Assembly: GCA_024347015.1 (NCBI GenBank)
Contig: AP024889.1
Span: 1,860,001 to 1,924,000 of the forward strand
Source: Vibrio pectenicida
GTDB taxonomy: Bacteria; Pseudomonadota; Gammaproteobacteria; Enterobacterales; Vibrionaceae
DNA length: 64,000 nt
Direction: 5' to 3'
Positions 18,692 to 27,379 of this stretch are shown in pieces. Both the position numbers and the translations under genes were made by a program. The notes beneath the pieces are model-generated. The model was not told where the DNA came from. It did no database searches and saw nothing but the letters and a program-made list of their open reading frames with translations. How positions within the stretch are numbered: position 1 is the stretch's first letter; every line of letters begins with the position of its first letter.

Positions 18692-20024
18692 TAAAATACG
18701 ATTACTCAAACGGCTTAGCCTTAAAAGCCGCCTTGTCCTTGCTGCGGTTGTTTGGTTGACCGCAATGATTATTGCTGCTGGCATCATGATGCCTTCTCAA
18801 GTTTACCTCTACATGCAAGAAGATACTAAACAGCAGCTTGCCATTTATATGGATGAAATTGCCGCTGCTCTTGAAGCCGATGAAAAGGGTAATCTTAAGT
18901 TAACCTCTCCTCTCTCCGATCCACGTTTTACTCGACCTTACAGCGGATTTTATTGGTCTGCCAAAACCAGCAAAGCTCTGCTTCGCTCGCGTTCGCTTTG
19001 GGACAAGACTTTAACTTCCAAGAGTGAACATGACTTGCTGGGTGCGCGAGATGAAAAACTTATCTATATCGACTCAACCTTATATTACCCTAATTATTCT
19101 GGCCCCATTGAAGTCACTATCGGTATGGATCAACAACCCATAGAAGATACTGTTCGTAATCTGATGGGGCAACTATGGTTTATTCTCGCTTTACTTTATA
19201 TTGGTGTTTTAACCTTGATAACTATTCAAGTTCAATGGTCTTTAAGTCCATTGAGTAAAATGCATAAGGAACTTTCTCAGCTCCGTTCGGGGAAAAAAAC
19301 TCAGTTAGATCAAGAGTACCCAAAGGAAGTAGCGCCTGTCGTTTCAGACTTAAACGCGCTTGTTTTCCATTATCAAGAGCTGCTTGAACGAGCTCGCCAT
19401 CATGCTGGTAACCTATCTCACGCACTAAAAACTCCGCTTTCTGTATTAAAAAACGAAGTCGCGACAAAAGATGCCGTGATTCAGGAGCAATTGCGCCCTT
19501 CTCTAGAACAAATACAAAACCAAATTGATTATCACTTAGCCAGAGCAAGAATGGCTGGGGCAAAAAATATCTTGTCCGTCAGTTCCTGCCCATCAAAGCG
19601 AGTCGATGCAATTTCTAGGGCGTTTGATAAAGTCTATGCAGATCGTGGTATCAGTCTTATTAATGAACTCGATAGCGATTTAAATGTAGCTGTGGAGCAA
19701 ACCGATCTTAATGAAATGCTAGGTAACATTATTGAAAATGCATACAAATGGTCTGAAAGTATTATTCGTGTTCACTCTCTTCAAAATAGTGAAAATCCTG
19801 AGATCATTGATGTCATCATAGAAGATGATGGTGTCGGCATACCAGAGCAAAAAATGGCACAAGTTATCCACCGCGGCGTTCGCTTAGATGAAACCATACC
19901 AGGAACAGGACTTGGCCTTAATATTGTAAGTGAAATGGCCCATAGCTACCGAGGTAAGTTAACACTGGACCGAAGCTCACTCGGAGGACTCAAGGTAATT
20001 TTGTCAATGAAGCTGGTTCAATAA
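18681..20024 (+). CDS. PhoQ/CarS-like membrane sensor histidine kinase
   Basis: The product is 447 aa with two membrane helices (about 17-37 and 163-185) flanking a periplasmic sensor of about 125 residues. A short HAMP-like linker follows, then the phosphoacceptor H247 in HAGNLSHALKTPL, the N box LGNIIENAYKW, G1 EDDGVGIPEQ and G2 GTGLGLNIV. The ALKTPL form of the H box is that of the PhoQ/QseC-like class. It overlaps the regulator gene, so the two are almost certainly partners. The signal is unknown; the PepSY protein in the same operon is a candidate accessory. Confidence 0.92.
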   Translation: MPISKIRLLKRLSLKSRLVLAAVVWLTAMIIAAGIMMPSQVYLYMQEDTKQQLAIYMDEIAAALEADEKGNLKLTSPLSDPRFTRPYSGFYWSAKTSKALLRSRSLWDKTLTSKSEHDLLGARDEKLIYIDSTLYYPNYSGPIEVTIGMDQQPIEDTVRNLMGQLWFILALLYIGVLTLITIQVQWSLSPLSKMHKELSQLRSGKKTQLDQEYPKEVAPVVSDLNALVFHYQELLERARHHAGNLSHALKTPLSVLKNEVATKDAVIQEQLRPSLEQIQNQIDYHLARARMAGAKNILSVSSCPSKRVDAISRAFDKVYADRGISLINELDSDLNVAVEQTDLNEMLGNIIENAYKWSESIIRVHSLQNSENPEIIDVIIEDDGVGIPEQKMAQVIHRGVRLDETIPGTGLGLNIVSEMAHSYRGKLTLDRSSLGGLKVILSMKLVQ

Positions 20025-20026
20025 AT

Positions 20027-20479
20027 TTAATAGTTCATGTGCAGTGCCACTTTGCTTCCTACTAGTGCAGCACTATGCTCATCAAGTTTGACTAACTTCA
20101 TATGGCCATCAAATACACCTGACCTAACAAAAAGCTGTTCGATAACACCATTTCGCAGTGGATCTATATTTAATCGCCTGTGTTTCCTCATTGTGAAAAA
20201 TATTCCATCACTATCTAATTCATACCACCCAGAACTAGCATAACCGACTCTACTTTTGGGCAACAAAGCATATACACCGTAGGTACTATTTTCTTTGAGC
20301 GTAATATCAACTCTTAGGGGCAGTGTAATACCAAAGTTATTATCTGGATCGACAGATGATATATAAGCAGCAGTGTGGCTACTCATATCTCTATTAATAC
20401 TATTATTGTTGAAGTAAGAAGTGAGCACACCCAATATTGTACCGACTAAAATAAGCAAAACAGCAACTAACTTACTCAC
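20027..20479 (-). CDS. Small membrane partner of ToxR-like regulator, module A (VtrC/ToxS-like)
   Basis: The product is 150 aa starting at GTG 20479. That GTG sits inside the end of the regulator gene, giving an 8-bp overlap (GTGAGTAA). One N-terminal membrane helix (about residues 3-22) is followed by a periplasmic domain rich in beta strands (ITLPLRVDITLKENSTYGVYALLP, GWYELDSDGIFF). The layout matches ToxS/VtrC-type chaperone or co-sensor proteins encoded after ToxR/VtrA regulators. It aligns along its length with the module B partner at 21328-21777 (LTSYFNNNSINR against ISAYMNSPTINR). A VtrC-like role is inference from architecture and position; direct homology to VtrC was not tested. Confidence 0.75.
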   Translation of the reverse strand: MSKLVAVLLILVGTILGVLTSYFNNNSINRDMSSHTAAYISSVDPDNNFGITLPLRVDITLKENSTYGVYALLPKSRVGYASSGWYELDSDGIFFTMRKHRRLNIDPLRNGVIEQLFVRSGVFDGHMKLVKLDEHSAALVGSKVALHMNY

Positions 20480-21161
20480 AGCTCAACACTCCACTTTTTG
20501 GCCGAAAGCTCAAGGAACGCCCACCTTTATCAACCAATAAAGTTAATTCACCAAAGTCATACAAGTTAACGTCTTGATAGCGCACTTTGATACCACTGCT
20601 GTCTGGAGCAAACCAACATGCGCTAAAATGCTTTTGTTCAAAAGATATATCGGAAAGAGGCGAACGCATGTTCTCAACAATTAAGTAGCTCGTTAATGCA
20701 GAACAAAAAAACAGCCCAGCAGCCATCAATATCGTCCGGCCTTGTCGATTAAGTTTTTTGTTAGCCGTTGGTTCACTTGCGTTTACACCAATAGGTTCAA
20801 CCTCAGCGAGGCTCATATTCACTTCAATAGGCTCACAATTCGACTGATAGCTTTCTACATTGCCTACAAACCTGTAGCCTGAACCACGTACGGTTTTAAT
20901 CGCTTCGCCTGAACGGTCTTCAAGTGCTCGTCGGCAACTGGAGATACAGTGCATCAAACTGCTCATTTCAACAACAATACCGCGCTTTTTCCAAACATGA
21001 TACATAAGCTCATCTTTAGTTAAAGTTTCTCCAATATGCTCAATCATAAAATTGAGCAACGCAATCTCATTGATGCCTATCGGATAACGCACATTACTGC
21101 TTAGATTTTGGATATAACCTTGTTCTGAATCGAAAACCAAATTGTCATTGATGATTAACAT
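20472..21161 (-). CDS. ToxR-like transmembrane transcription regulator, module A
   Basis: The product is 229 aa. Residues 1-102 are an OmpR-type winged helix (NEIALLNFMIEHIGETLTKDELMYHVWKKRG, SSLMHCISSCRRALEDRSGEAIKTVRGSGYRF) with no receiver domain. A linker, one membrane helix (about 142-163) and a periplasmic domain of about 65 residues follow. The periplasmic part has two cysteines, C182 and C228, placed like a disulfide pair, and ends LSFRPKSGVLSCE. This is the ToxR/CadC/VtrA plan, in which a periplasmic signal is passed directly to a membrane-bound DNA-binding domain. It is encoded just before its small partner. Confidence 0.87.
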   Translation of the reverse strand: MLIINDNLVFDSEQGYIQNLSSNVRYPIGINEIALLNFMIEHIGETLTKDELMYHVWKKRGIVVEMSSLMHCISSCRRALEDRSGEAIKTVRGSGYRFVGNVESYQSNCEPIEVNMSLAEVEPIGVNASEPTANKKLNRQGRTILMAAGLFFCSALTSYLIVENMRSPLSDISFEQKHFSACWFAPDSSGIKVRYQDVNLYDFGELTLLVDKGGRSLSFRPKSGVLSCE

Positions 21162-21327
21162 GGGGTCTCTTAGGTTGAAAATTGTTGGTTCTTTTTATAC
21201 CTAAGATTTCTTCTCTAAAGTTAGAGGACTGTCAGCTTGATGATGATTCAATATGAACCATAATTAATAAACATCAAACTGTTGATTTTTATCAAAAAAT
21301 AAATATTTCCACGCTAGCTTTTAGTCA

Positions 21328-21777
21328 CTAGATATAGACACTTGTATACAAATATGAGTATCTTGGTGCGACCAATATGGTTCTATCATCATCCAAGCTA
21401 ATGATTTTTAACTCCTCCATAGAGTGCATGCCATGCTGACTAAACATGGTTTCTACAATGGAGAGCTTCTTATCTTGAGGAATAATACGCTCTGCATCAG
21501 TTGGCATAAGAGACAACCCAAAAGAACTAAAACCATACTTACCCGAAACATTAAAACCAACAAGATCGTCAGTCAAAAAATACATCTCATAATGACCCGA
21601 TCTCTTAAAATTAAGTTGAGCCAGCAAGCCCACATGTTTGCTTCCTTGCGGTGTCGGGACAACAATCTCAGTCTTACTTTCAAAACTTCGGTTTATCGTT
21701 GGTGAATTCATATATGCGGAAATACCACCCATAAAACAGCCTGCCACGATACTGACAACAATAAGTTTTTTATTCAC
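21328..21777 (-). CDS. Small membrane partner of ToxR-like regulator, module B (VtrC/ToxS-like)
   Basis: I place the start at GTG 21777 (149 aa). This gives an 8-bp overlap with the regulator gene (GTGAATAA), exactly as in module A, with GGAAG upstream. The resulting N-terminus MNKKLIVVSIVAGCFMGG aligns with module A's MSKLVAVLLILVGTILGV. Starts at 21792 or 21822 are possible but break that symmetry. One membrane helix is followed by a periplasmic domain with FKRSGHYEMYFLTDDL and KLSIVETMFSQHGMHSMEELKII. It has diverged strongly from its paralogue, so the two probably sense different ligands. Confidence 0.72.
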   Translation of the reverse strand: MNKKLIVVSIVAGCFMGGISAYMNSPTINRSFESKTEIVVPTPQGSKHVGLLAQLNFKRSGHYEMYFLTDDLVGFNVSGKYGFSSFGLSLMPTDAERIIPQDKKLSIVETMFSQHGMHSMEELKIISLDDDRTILVAPRYSYLYTSVYI

Positions 21778-22426
21778 ACACCACTTCCACATCTTTAGGG
21801 CGATAACTAACAGACGATCCATCTTCTTTAACCAAAATCACCTGATTACCCGTCTCAAACGCACGTACTTGATTAAGTATCACAGGAGATATAGTCGACA
21901 ATGTACATTGCGCATAAAAGGTTTCAGTATAGTCTGCTTCAACCCAAGGTGAGTTCCAAGAAAGCACCGTCCAGTGACTTACAAAAGCACTTAACGCAAA
22001 CGTAACCAAATAAACACTGCGCTGCTTATTTAAGATAAACCAGTTTGTTTCAGCTTGACGAGTATCAGTACTAGGCTGGGCTTTTGTTTTGGGAACAACA
22101 AGTTTAGGTTGATAGTTCTCTATTTCACCATTAAACCTATAACCCACTCCGCGAACAGTACTAATAATTTCAGCATCTTTGTCACGTAAAGCTTTACGGC
22201 AACTGGAAATGCAATGGAGTAAACTGCTTTCTTCAACAATCACGCCTTTTTTATGCCAGACCTGTTCAAGAAGAGTAGATTTAGTTAATGGTACATTGGG
22301 ATGCTCTATCATGAATTTGAGCATTGCCACTTCATTACCACCTAACATAGTTTTACGACCAGTGGTTAAGTCTTCTACTGAACCCGCCAGTAAATTTAAA
22401 ATAAGGTATTCATTAATTATCAGCAT
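21770..22426 (-). CDS. ToxR-like transmembrane transcription regulator, module B
   Basis: The product is 218 aa and clearly paralogous to the regulator at 20472-21161: MLIIN start, KFMIEHPNVPLTKSTLLEQVWHKKGVIVEESSLLHCISSCRKALRD winged helix, STVRGVGYRF wing. The linker is basic and proline-containing, one membrane helix covers about 137-156, and the periplasmic domain has C174 and C217 and ends SSVSYRPKDVEVVCE. The DNA-binding halves are far better conserved than the periplasmic halves. It lies divergent from the phosphorylase-like gene at 22839, which makes that gene a candidate target. No operator could be assigned. Confidence 0.87.
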   Translation of the reverse strand: MLIINEYLILNLLAGSVEDLTTGRKTMLGGNEVAMLKFMIEHPNVPLTKSTLLEQVWHKKGVIVEESSLLHCISSCRKALRDKDAEIISTVRGVGYRFNGEIENYQPKLVVPKTKAQPSTDTRQAETNWFILNKQRSVYLVTFALSAFVSHWTVLSWNSPWVEADYTETFYAQCTLSTISPVILNQVRAFETGNQVILVKEDGSSVSYRPKDVEVVCE

Positions 22427-22838
22427 CGAATAAACTGAATAAAGGTACTAAGATATGTGTCTATACAATATCGCAAAACGTATGAAAAACAAAAACTTTG
22501 TGGGCCTGTCTCACGGTTTCATCAGCGATTTGTTATCTGCGTTGCAGCTAAATTGTAAATTTGTATAAATAAACGCCACAAACATAACTATTAGAATCTA
22601 TACACTAATCAAATTATGCAAAAGGGCTTTTTGAATTTGCAAATTTAAAGAACGATATTCATCGTGCTTCCATCCACATTTACCTCCAACGAATACAAAC
22701 ACCTCAAAGTTTCACAGCAAAAATAAAATTAACACCTAAAGATGTATTCAATCTCATATCTCATTTATAAGGCATTTATCTCATAACACCATAATTCTAG
22801 GTGATAGCATTACACCTACCACAAAACCACAAATTATA
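22427..22838. other. AT-rich divergent intergenic region
   Basis: These 412 bp lie between the module B regulator and the 512-aa phosphorylase-like gene and should hold both promoters. A small inverted repeat, TAGGTG and CACCTA separated by nine bases (about 22798-22818), ends about 20 bp before the phosphorylase-like start and could be an operator or a translational site. No open frame of interest, and no repeat shared with the module A upstream region, was noticed. Confidence 0.45.
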
Positions 22839-24377
22839 ATGAAGTTATCAACTACAGGCTCTTGTTCTGCATTACTCGCACAACAACACACACCAAATAC
22901 AGCTTCTCATTTGAATATAAAACGTATCCGTAATCTCCCTCTCGATAAACAGAATCACTTTAAAAAGCATCATATGCCAACATTATTAAAGATAGAAATT
23001 CGACAATCTGGAGATCGAATGCATGCAATAAGGGCTGGTTTTTCAGGGAAGGACCCATATGAGAATAATCAATGCTCCCAGATAGTACGGTCACTCACCA
23101 CTTCTCAAGCCCCTTCAAGGTATATCTCTGTTAGTAACCAGAAAAGAATAGGCTCGGGAAAAATGCATAGCTTGGGCCAGTTAACTTTACGAGAAATACC
23201 CACATCTATTGCATCAAATATTGGAGAGTATTTGGAGGCCAAACCTGTGCTTAAAGGTACAGCCATAAACTTACCGGACAACTCGATAGATCATACAATG
23301 AATGTGAGCGCTTATCTTGCTAACAGACTCCCATCAGGATTGGTTGATCTGATCAATAAGTCTGGTGCCGAGTTTTTTCTTTTTAATTCAAGTGATCAAG
23401 ACATTGCCGCTCACTATAAAAACACAGGATTTGATAAGTGTTACAAAATATCTTCTCCTACATCAACTCGTTTCTATGTTGTAAAAAATCACCAAACAAA
23501 TGAAGACAAGATTGTAGTCTCCGGAATTGGTTCTCATACAAGACTTGAGCACCAAATTCTTCAGTTCCATTTTGCCGGTGTCGATGTGGCTAAAAAGCTT
23601 ACCTCAATTGGCAACATTGATGACTTAAAAACCTCATCACTGACAATATTAAAATCCCAATTAGATCTAATTCAAGCTGAGGATAAGATTCTCTATATCG
23701 GCGCTCGATGGAAAGTGATGGAATCTATCGCTAATCAAGAGTTCGAACTTTCCGGAGATAATGAAGGAGAAGGATATAAAAAACTTAACCCAGCCAACCA
23801 TAAAATAGGTCCATTTATTTTCGATTCAGCGAAGCTAAATAAACGAGGTAAATCCATAGCTGTAGCAGCTTTAAGAATGCCCAATGGTGAACTTTCTTAT
23901 GATGCAGTAAAAACGTTTGCCGATTCAGGTTTTACAAAAATAATTATGTGCGGAGCTGGTGGAAGAATTATAGGTGACGCACAAATGGGAGACTATATCT
24001 ACCTAACTCATTCATCTTACAAAGATTCAAATGTAAACATAAGCAGTAACACTAACATCATAATTCCAAATGATTTTTCACATATAAATACTGCATCTTG
24101 TACTAATACAACGGTAGACTCACCTCTTGTAGAAACAAAGCAGTGGCTATCACAACAACAAGAAGCCAATGTAGGCTCTGTCGATGTCGAAACCGCGCAT
24201 ATATTCAGAGCTGTTAATGATAGCATTCACCCGATTACAATAGTACCAGGGATGTTTGTCTCCGATGTTGTGGGTGAGCACCCACTTGAAGACAAGATCA
24301 GTGGTAATGGAGCAGATAAGTATATAAGCGAGTTCGTTAAGATAACTTGGAATGCATTATTTCAACTTGAAAAATAG
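22839..24377 (+). CDS. Nucleoside-phosphorylase-like protein with long unknown N-terminus
   Basis: The product is 512 aa with no signal peptide or membrane helix. The last third resembles the PNP/MTAN (phosphorylase/nucleosidase) superfamily: TKIIMCGAGGRI (about 367-377) and QMGDYIYLT like the central glycine-rich strand, SVDVETAHIFRAV with E451 in the place of the ribose-binding glutamate, and GMFVSDVVGEHPLEDK with D476 in the place of the base-protonating aspartate. Residues 1-225 match nothing I recognise. It could cleave a nucleoside or nucleotide derivative. The start follows a poorly defined ribosome-binding site. Alternatives are an effector or a toxin; nothing in the sequence decides. 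It stands divergent from the ToxR-like module B. Confidence 0.6.
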   Translation: MKLSTTGSCSALLAQQHTPNTASHLNIKRIRNLPLDKQNHFKKHHMPTLLKIEIRQSGDRMHAIRAGFSGKDPYENNQCSQIVRSLTTSQAPSRYISVSNQKRIGSGKMHSLGQLTLREIPTSIASNIGEYLEAKPVLKGTAINLPDNSIDHTMNVSAYLANRLPSGLVDLINKSGAEFFLFNSSDQDIAAHYKNTGFDKCYKISSPTSTRFYVVKNHQTNEDKIVVSGIGSHTRLEHQILQFHFAGVDVAKKLTSIGNIDDLKTSSLTILKSQLDLIQAEDKILYIGARWKVMESIANQEFELSGDNEGEGYKKLNPANHKIGPFIFDSAKLNKRGKSIAVAALRMPNGELSYDAVKTFADSGFTKIIMCGAGGRIIGDAQMGDYIYLTHSSYKDSNVNISSNTNIIIPNDFSHINTASCTNTTVDSPLVETKQWLSQQQEANVGSVDVETAHIFRAVNDSIHPITIVPGMFVSDVVGEHPLEDKISGNGADKYISEFVKITWNALFQLEK

Positions 24378-24517
24378 AGACAGTATGAACTAACAGAGCA
24401 ATAAAATAAAAATGAAATATAACACTCTAAACTTTTGTTAGGTAACAGTTCTCACTGAAATTTTTTCAGAACCTATAAGGTCTTTTTCTTCATAATAACT
24501 GAGAGGAAGATGACTTT

Positions 24518-24964
24518 ATGCATGCAGTAGAAAACAATACAAGAAAAGACAACATTGGCTACCTTATCGGCGTTTTCGGTGTTTCCTTGGCACTAATTTG
24601 GATTGGTATTTATAAATTCACACCAACCGAAGCCAAACTTATTCTACCCCTAGTCGAAAATCATTTCGCTATGAATTGGTTGTATGACCTCTTTTCTGTT
24701 CAAGCAGTATCCAATATCATCGGTACAGCAGAAATCATTGTCGCCATTGGGCTTATCGTGGGTATTAAACATCAGAAAGTTGCCTTTTATTCTGGCATAG
24801 CGGCAGCTGCCATTTTTATCACAACTTTGAGTTTTTTAATCACCACACCCAACACTTGGAAATTATCTGACGGTGTGTTGATAACTAACTTTTTTCTAGT
24901 GAAAGATATTCTGTTTTTCGCAATATCCATAACCATTATCGAAAGAAACAAACCTAACTACTAA
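24518..24964 (+). CDS. DUF417 (YkgB/RclC-like) membrane protein
   Basis: The product is 148 aa with four membrane segments. ATG follows AGAGGAAG. GVSLALIWIGIYKFTPTEAKLILPLVENH, then IGTAEIIVAIGLIVG, and the short TTLSFLITTPNTW segment are typical of DUF417, the family of E. coli RclC (YkgB), an inner-membrane protein in the reactive-chlorine response. Substrate and mechanism are unknown. It is preceded by 140 bp of AT-rich sequence, so it is probably transcribed on its own rather than with the phosphorylase-like gene. Confidence 0.85.
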   Translation: MHAVENNTRKDNIGYLIGVFGVSLALIWIGIYKFTPTEAKLILPLVENHFAMNWLYDLFSVQAVSNIIGTAEIIVAIGLIVGIKHQKVAFYSGIAAAAIFITTLSFLITTPNTWKLSDGVLITNFFLVKDILFFAISITIIERNKPNY

Positions 24965-25069
24965 TCAATGCGGGGCCGTTACAGGTATTACTTAAGATAC
25001 GGCTCCTCTTCTTTAACGTTGGCTTAAATAGAAACTAAAACTACGCTCTAGATCAAATTTATCACCATA

Positions 25070-25273
25070 TCATTTTGCTTGATCATCGCCGTCGAAAGAA
25101 ACCAGCTTTATTTCTAGTTGAACACCAAAGTAGCGTAAAGACAGCTTAGGGTCTTGAGATACAGATACTTTCCTACCCAGTTCCTCGATTAAATCTGCCA
25201 TAAAGTTTTTAACTGGTTGTTCAGCTTCAGCTAAACGATTTTCCAAAAAACAATTTTTCATTTCTCTAGCCAC
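25070..25273 (-). CDS. Small hypothetical protein
   Basis: A 67-aa frame from GTG 25273; an ATG four codons later (25261) is equally likely. It is soluble and helix-prone in the first half (NRLAEAEQPVKNFMADLIEELG), followed by a strand-like end (LRYFGVQLEIKLVSF). Composition looks protein-like, and it lies divergent from the alpha/beta hydrolase. No family was recognised; it may be spurious. Confidence 0.4.
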   Translation of the reverse strand: MAREMKNCFLENRLAEAEQPVKNFMADLIEELGRKVSVSQDPKLSLRYFGVQLEIKLVSFDGDDQAK

Positions 25274-25331
25274 AATCTTAATTTTATATCATCAATAGCC
25301 TCTTCAATTTTATCCACGAAGAGAAAATATA

Positions 25332-26168
25332 ATGAAAGTTATTCAAACGATCTTAGATGGTAACCACTATCGCTACTCCTTTTACCCATGTAGAGATTCA
25401 AAGCAAACTCTTATTTTTTTGCTTGGTGCCCTACAGGATATTGAAAGTGTACAATCATTTTCCACACACTTTGCAACTAAAATTAATTGCCTCACCGTTG
25501 AGGTTCCTGGTACAGGGAATACTCAAAATCTTGCATCAACAACAAGCATCAGGGAACAAGCAAAGATGTTGCACAACTTTATAAACCATTTAGATATCAG
25601 TACTGCTCACTTAGCAGGCTTCTCTTATGCAACAGCTATTGCTGTTGAACTTTGTGACATTTGGCCAAATGTGCAATCTATGTCAATTTGTGGCGGTGTT
25701 CCTGGCATCCCAACATCAGGAAGACTAGCAACCAAGAAAATGATTGCAGCATCCATGGATACATCAAAAACTTTTGCAACGTCATTTACTGAGTCTCTTA
25801 CCGTTCGCAATAGTGATATCCCTAAAAATGAAGCTATAATCCGAGCGACAAAGCGTAACATTGCAGCGATGTCTCAGGATAGAATCGACATGTTCTTTGA
25901 AAACTCAGTACGTTTGCTCGTTCATACACCAAGTAATATCCATAGTATCACTGTACCCTGTACGATCTGTGTGGGCGAATTTGACCCTTATGTGACAATG
26001 CAAACAGCACAAAATTTTGCAAACCAACTCAAACATAGCCACTTAGTGGTAATAAAAAATGCTGATCATCTGGTGCACTTACAACACCCTAAAAAAGTAG
26101 CAGCGATCATGTTAGCACAAGCTGAAACACAGCAAACACTACTAAACAATTTAGAAAGCTTTAACTAA
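25332..26168 (+). CDS. Alpha/beta hydrolase (RhlA/PhaG-like group)
   Basis: The product is 278 aa without a signal peptide. Alpha/beta-hydrolase marks are TLIFLLGALQDIESVQSF in the oxyanion region, VEVPGTGNTQ, the nucleophile elbow LAGFSYATA with the serine of GFSYA, the acidic residue in VGEFDPYV and histidine in IKNADHLVHLQHP. The first segment and the VPGTGNTQ turn remind me of RhlA/PhaG acyl transferases, which act on hydroxyacyl-ACP, but this is weak. It converges on a regulator gene carrying a palindromic operator; a functional link is inference from location. Confidence 0.75.
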   Translation: MKVIQTILDGNHYRYSFYPCRDSKQTLIFLLGALQDIESVQSFSTHFATKINCLTVEVPGTGNTQNLASTTSIREQAKMLHNFINHLDISTAHLAGFSYATAIAVELCDIWPNVQSMSICGGVPGIPTSGRLATKKMIAASMDTSKTFATSFTESLTVRNSDIPKNEAIIRATKRNIAAMSQDRIDMFFENSVRLLVHTPSNIHSITVPCTICVGEFDPYVTMQTAQNFANQLKHSHLVVIKNADHLVHLQHPKKVAAIMLAQAETQQTLLNNLESFN

Positions 26169-26200
26169 ACAGTTCACTAGTATTCTGATTTTTTTAATAA

Positions 26201-26243
26201 ACATAATCAACCTGAGTGAATGCGTATTTTAGGTTGATTATGT
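26201..26243. repeat. 13-bp perfect inverted repeat in convergent gap
   Basis: ACATAATCAACCT (26201-26213) is perfectly complementary to 26231-26243, with a 17-base loop. It lies between the convergent hydrolase and regulator genes. There is no downstream T run in either direction, so it is not a standard intrinsic terminator; an mRNA-stabilising 3' hairpin is the likely role. Confidence 0.6.
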
Positions 26244-26256
26244 TCACTGCCCAGCC

Positions 26257-27147
26257 TTATGTCTCATTTTTGATATACACTTTTGATAAAACAGACAACA
26301 AATCCGAGGCACAACTTTTAGACTTAGTATTCAGAAGACGAAAAGACTCAACAATTAATGAATCTCGGATGTGCTGATGCTGGCGTAGTTGGTGAAACTG
26401 AGGGAATTGTTGCATTTCTGAGGTAAAATTGACGTGTGAATATAGCTCGAAGCCTACTTTTACTCTAAACCCAATAGCTACAGAAAAATCTCTGATTTTA
26501 TTCGTATCTTCAAGTACCACATATTGGTGTTCCGTCAAACCAAGAACACGGGCAATCACATCAATAGGGATATTGTTGTCTTGCCGAAATCGCCTCAAAG
26601 TAATGGCTATAGAACGATAATAATCGATAGCAAATGAGTTGATATCAAGTACTTTAGGTGGAAGCAAGTCATCATAACAAGATGACGGTGTTGTTTCAGA
26701 TAGAAGCTCAGCTTGGAAAACATCAAAATGTGCTCTTGCTTCACTACCCATTAAATTACTAACCATTTTGAGGTAAAGATAAAACTGTTCTTCCGGCAGA
26801 CGACCAACACAATATAGCGCTTCAATCGCTTTATCATCCATTCCTCTATAGTGCTCTCTTACTTTCAAAGCATAATAAAAGCTTGTCATCGGTACCATCA
26901 AGACCCAAGACATAGCCGCCACCACATGGATTGGCCGCATACAAGGGTAGCTCTGCTGCATATAGCGTCTTAGAGTTGAAGTGTTGAGGCCACTAATCTT
27001 CTCCCCAAGTTCAACTAGCGACGTCTTTTGTGCACGTCGTACAAAGGACATCGATATTGCCATGTCAGTATCTATAGTGCTGAAAAGCGAATCCAGCATA
27101 TGGATCCGTTCATCTGAAACAATCATAGCGTTTTGCTTGTTACTCAT
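26257..27147 (-). CDS. Unrecognised helix-turn-helix-like regulator
   Basis: The product is 296 aa from ATG 27147; a TTG four codons upstream is possible. Two helix-turn-helix-like regions are visible. One is near the N-terminus (TSLVELGEKISGLNTSTLRRYMQQ, about 43-66). The second is in the last third (LRRFRQDNNIPIDVIARVLGLTEHQYVVLED, about 184-214), which looks like a Cro/XRE-type domain. The middle is helical with no membrane segment. I do not recognise the family. A perfect inverted repeat starts 13 bases upstream of the start codon and is probably its operator. Confidence 0.6.
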   Translation of the reverse strand: MSNKQNAMIVSDERIHMLDSLFSTIDTDMAISMSFVRRAQKTSLVELGEKISGLNTSTLRRYMQQSYPCMRPIHVVAAMSWVLMVPMTSFYYALKVREHYRGMDDKAIEALYCVGRLPEEQFYLYLKMVSNLMGSEARAHFDVFQAELLSETTPSSCYDDLLPPKVLDINSFAIDYYRSIAITLRRFRQDNNIPIDVIARVLGLTEHQYVVLEDTNKIRDFSVAIGFRVKVGFELYSHVNFTSEMQQFPQFHQLRQHQHIRDSLIVESFRLLNTKSKSCASDLLSVLSKVYIKNET

Positions 27148-27160
27148 ATTTCTTTTCAAA

Positions 27161-27202
27161 CACTAAACACTACATTATATATCTATGATGTAGTGTTTAG
27201 TG
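27161..27202. promoter_or_regulatory. Palindromic operator, 15-bp perfect arms
   Basis: CACTAAACACTACAT (27161-27175) is perfectly complementary to ATGTAGTGTTTAGTG (27188-27202), with a 12-base AT-rich spacer. Each arm itself contains two TAGTG units (or CACTA on the other arm) seven bases apart, so the site has four half-sites. It begins 13 bases upstream of the regulator's ATG, the place expected for an autoregulatory operator, and could also form a strong hairpin in the regulator's 5' leader. Confidence 0.7.
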
Positions 27203-27379
27203 TGAAATAACAAAAGAATTTAATTGCTTATTCAAAATCAAAACGATGACAATTCATGCTGGGTTTCACTTTTGAACTAATATCATTCTTTACCCAACAA
27301 CCGCTAATACATAGCACAACAATAAATGCTCAAACTTTCTTATATAAAGTCGAAAACACCAGCCTATATTACGCCATAG

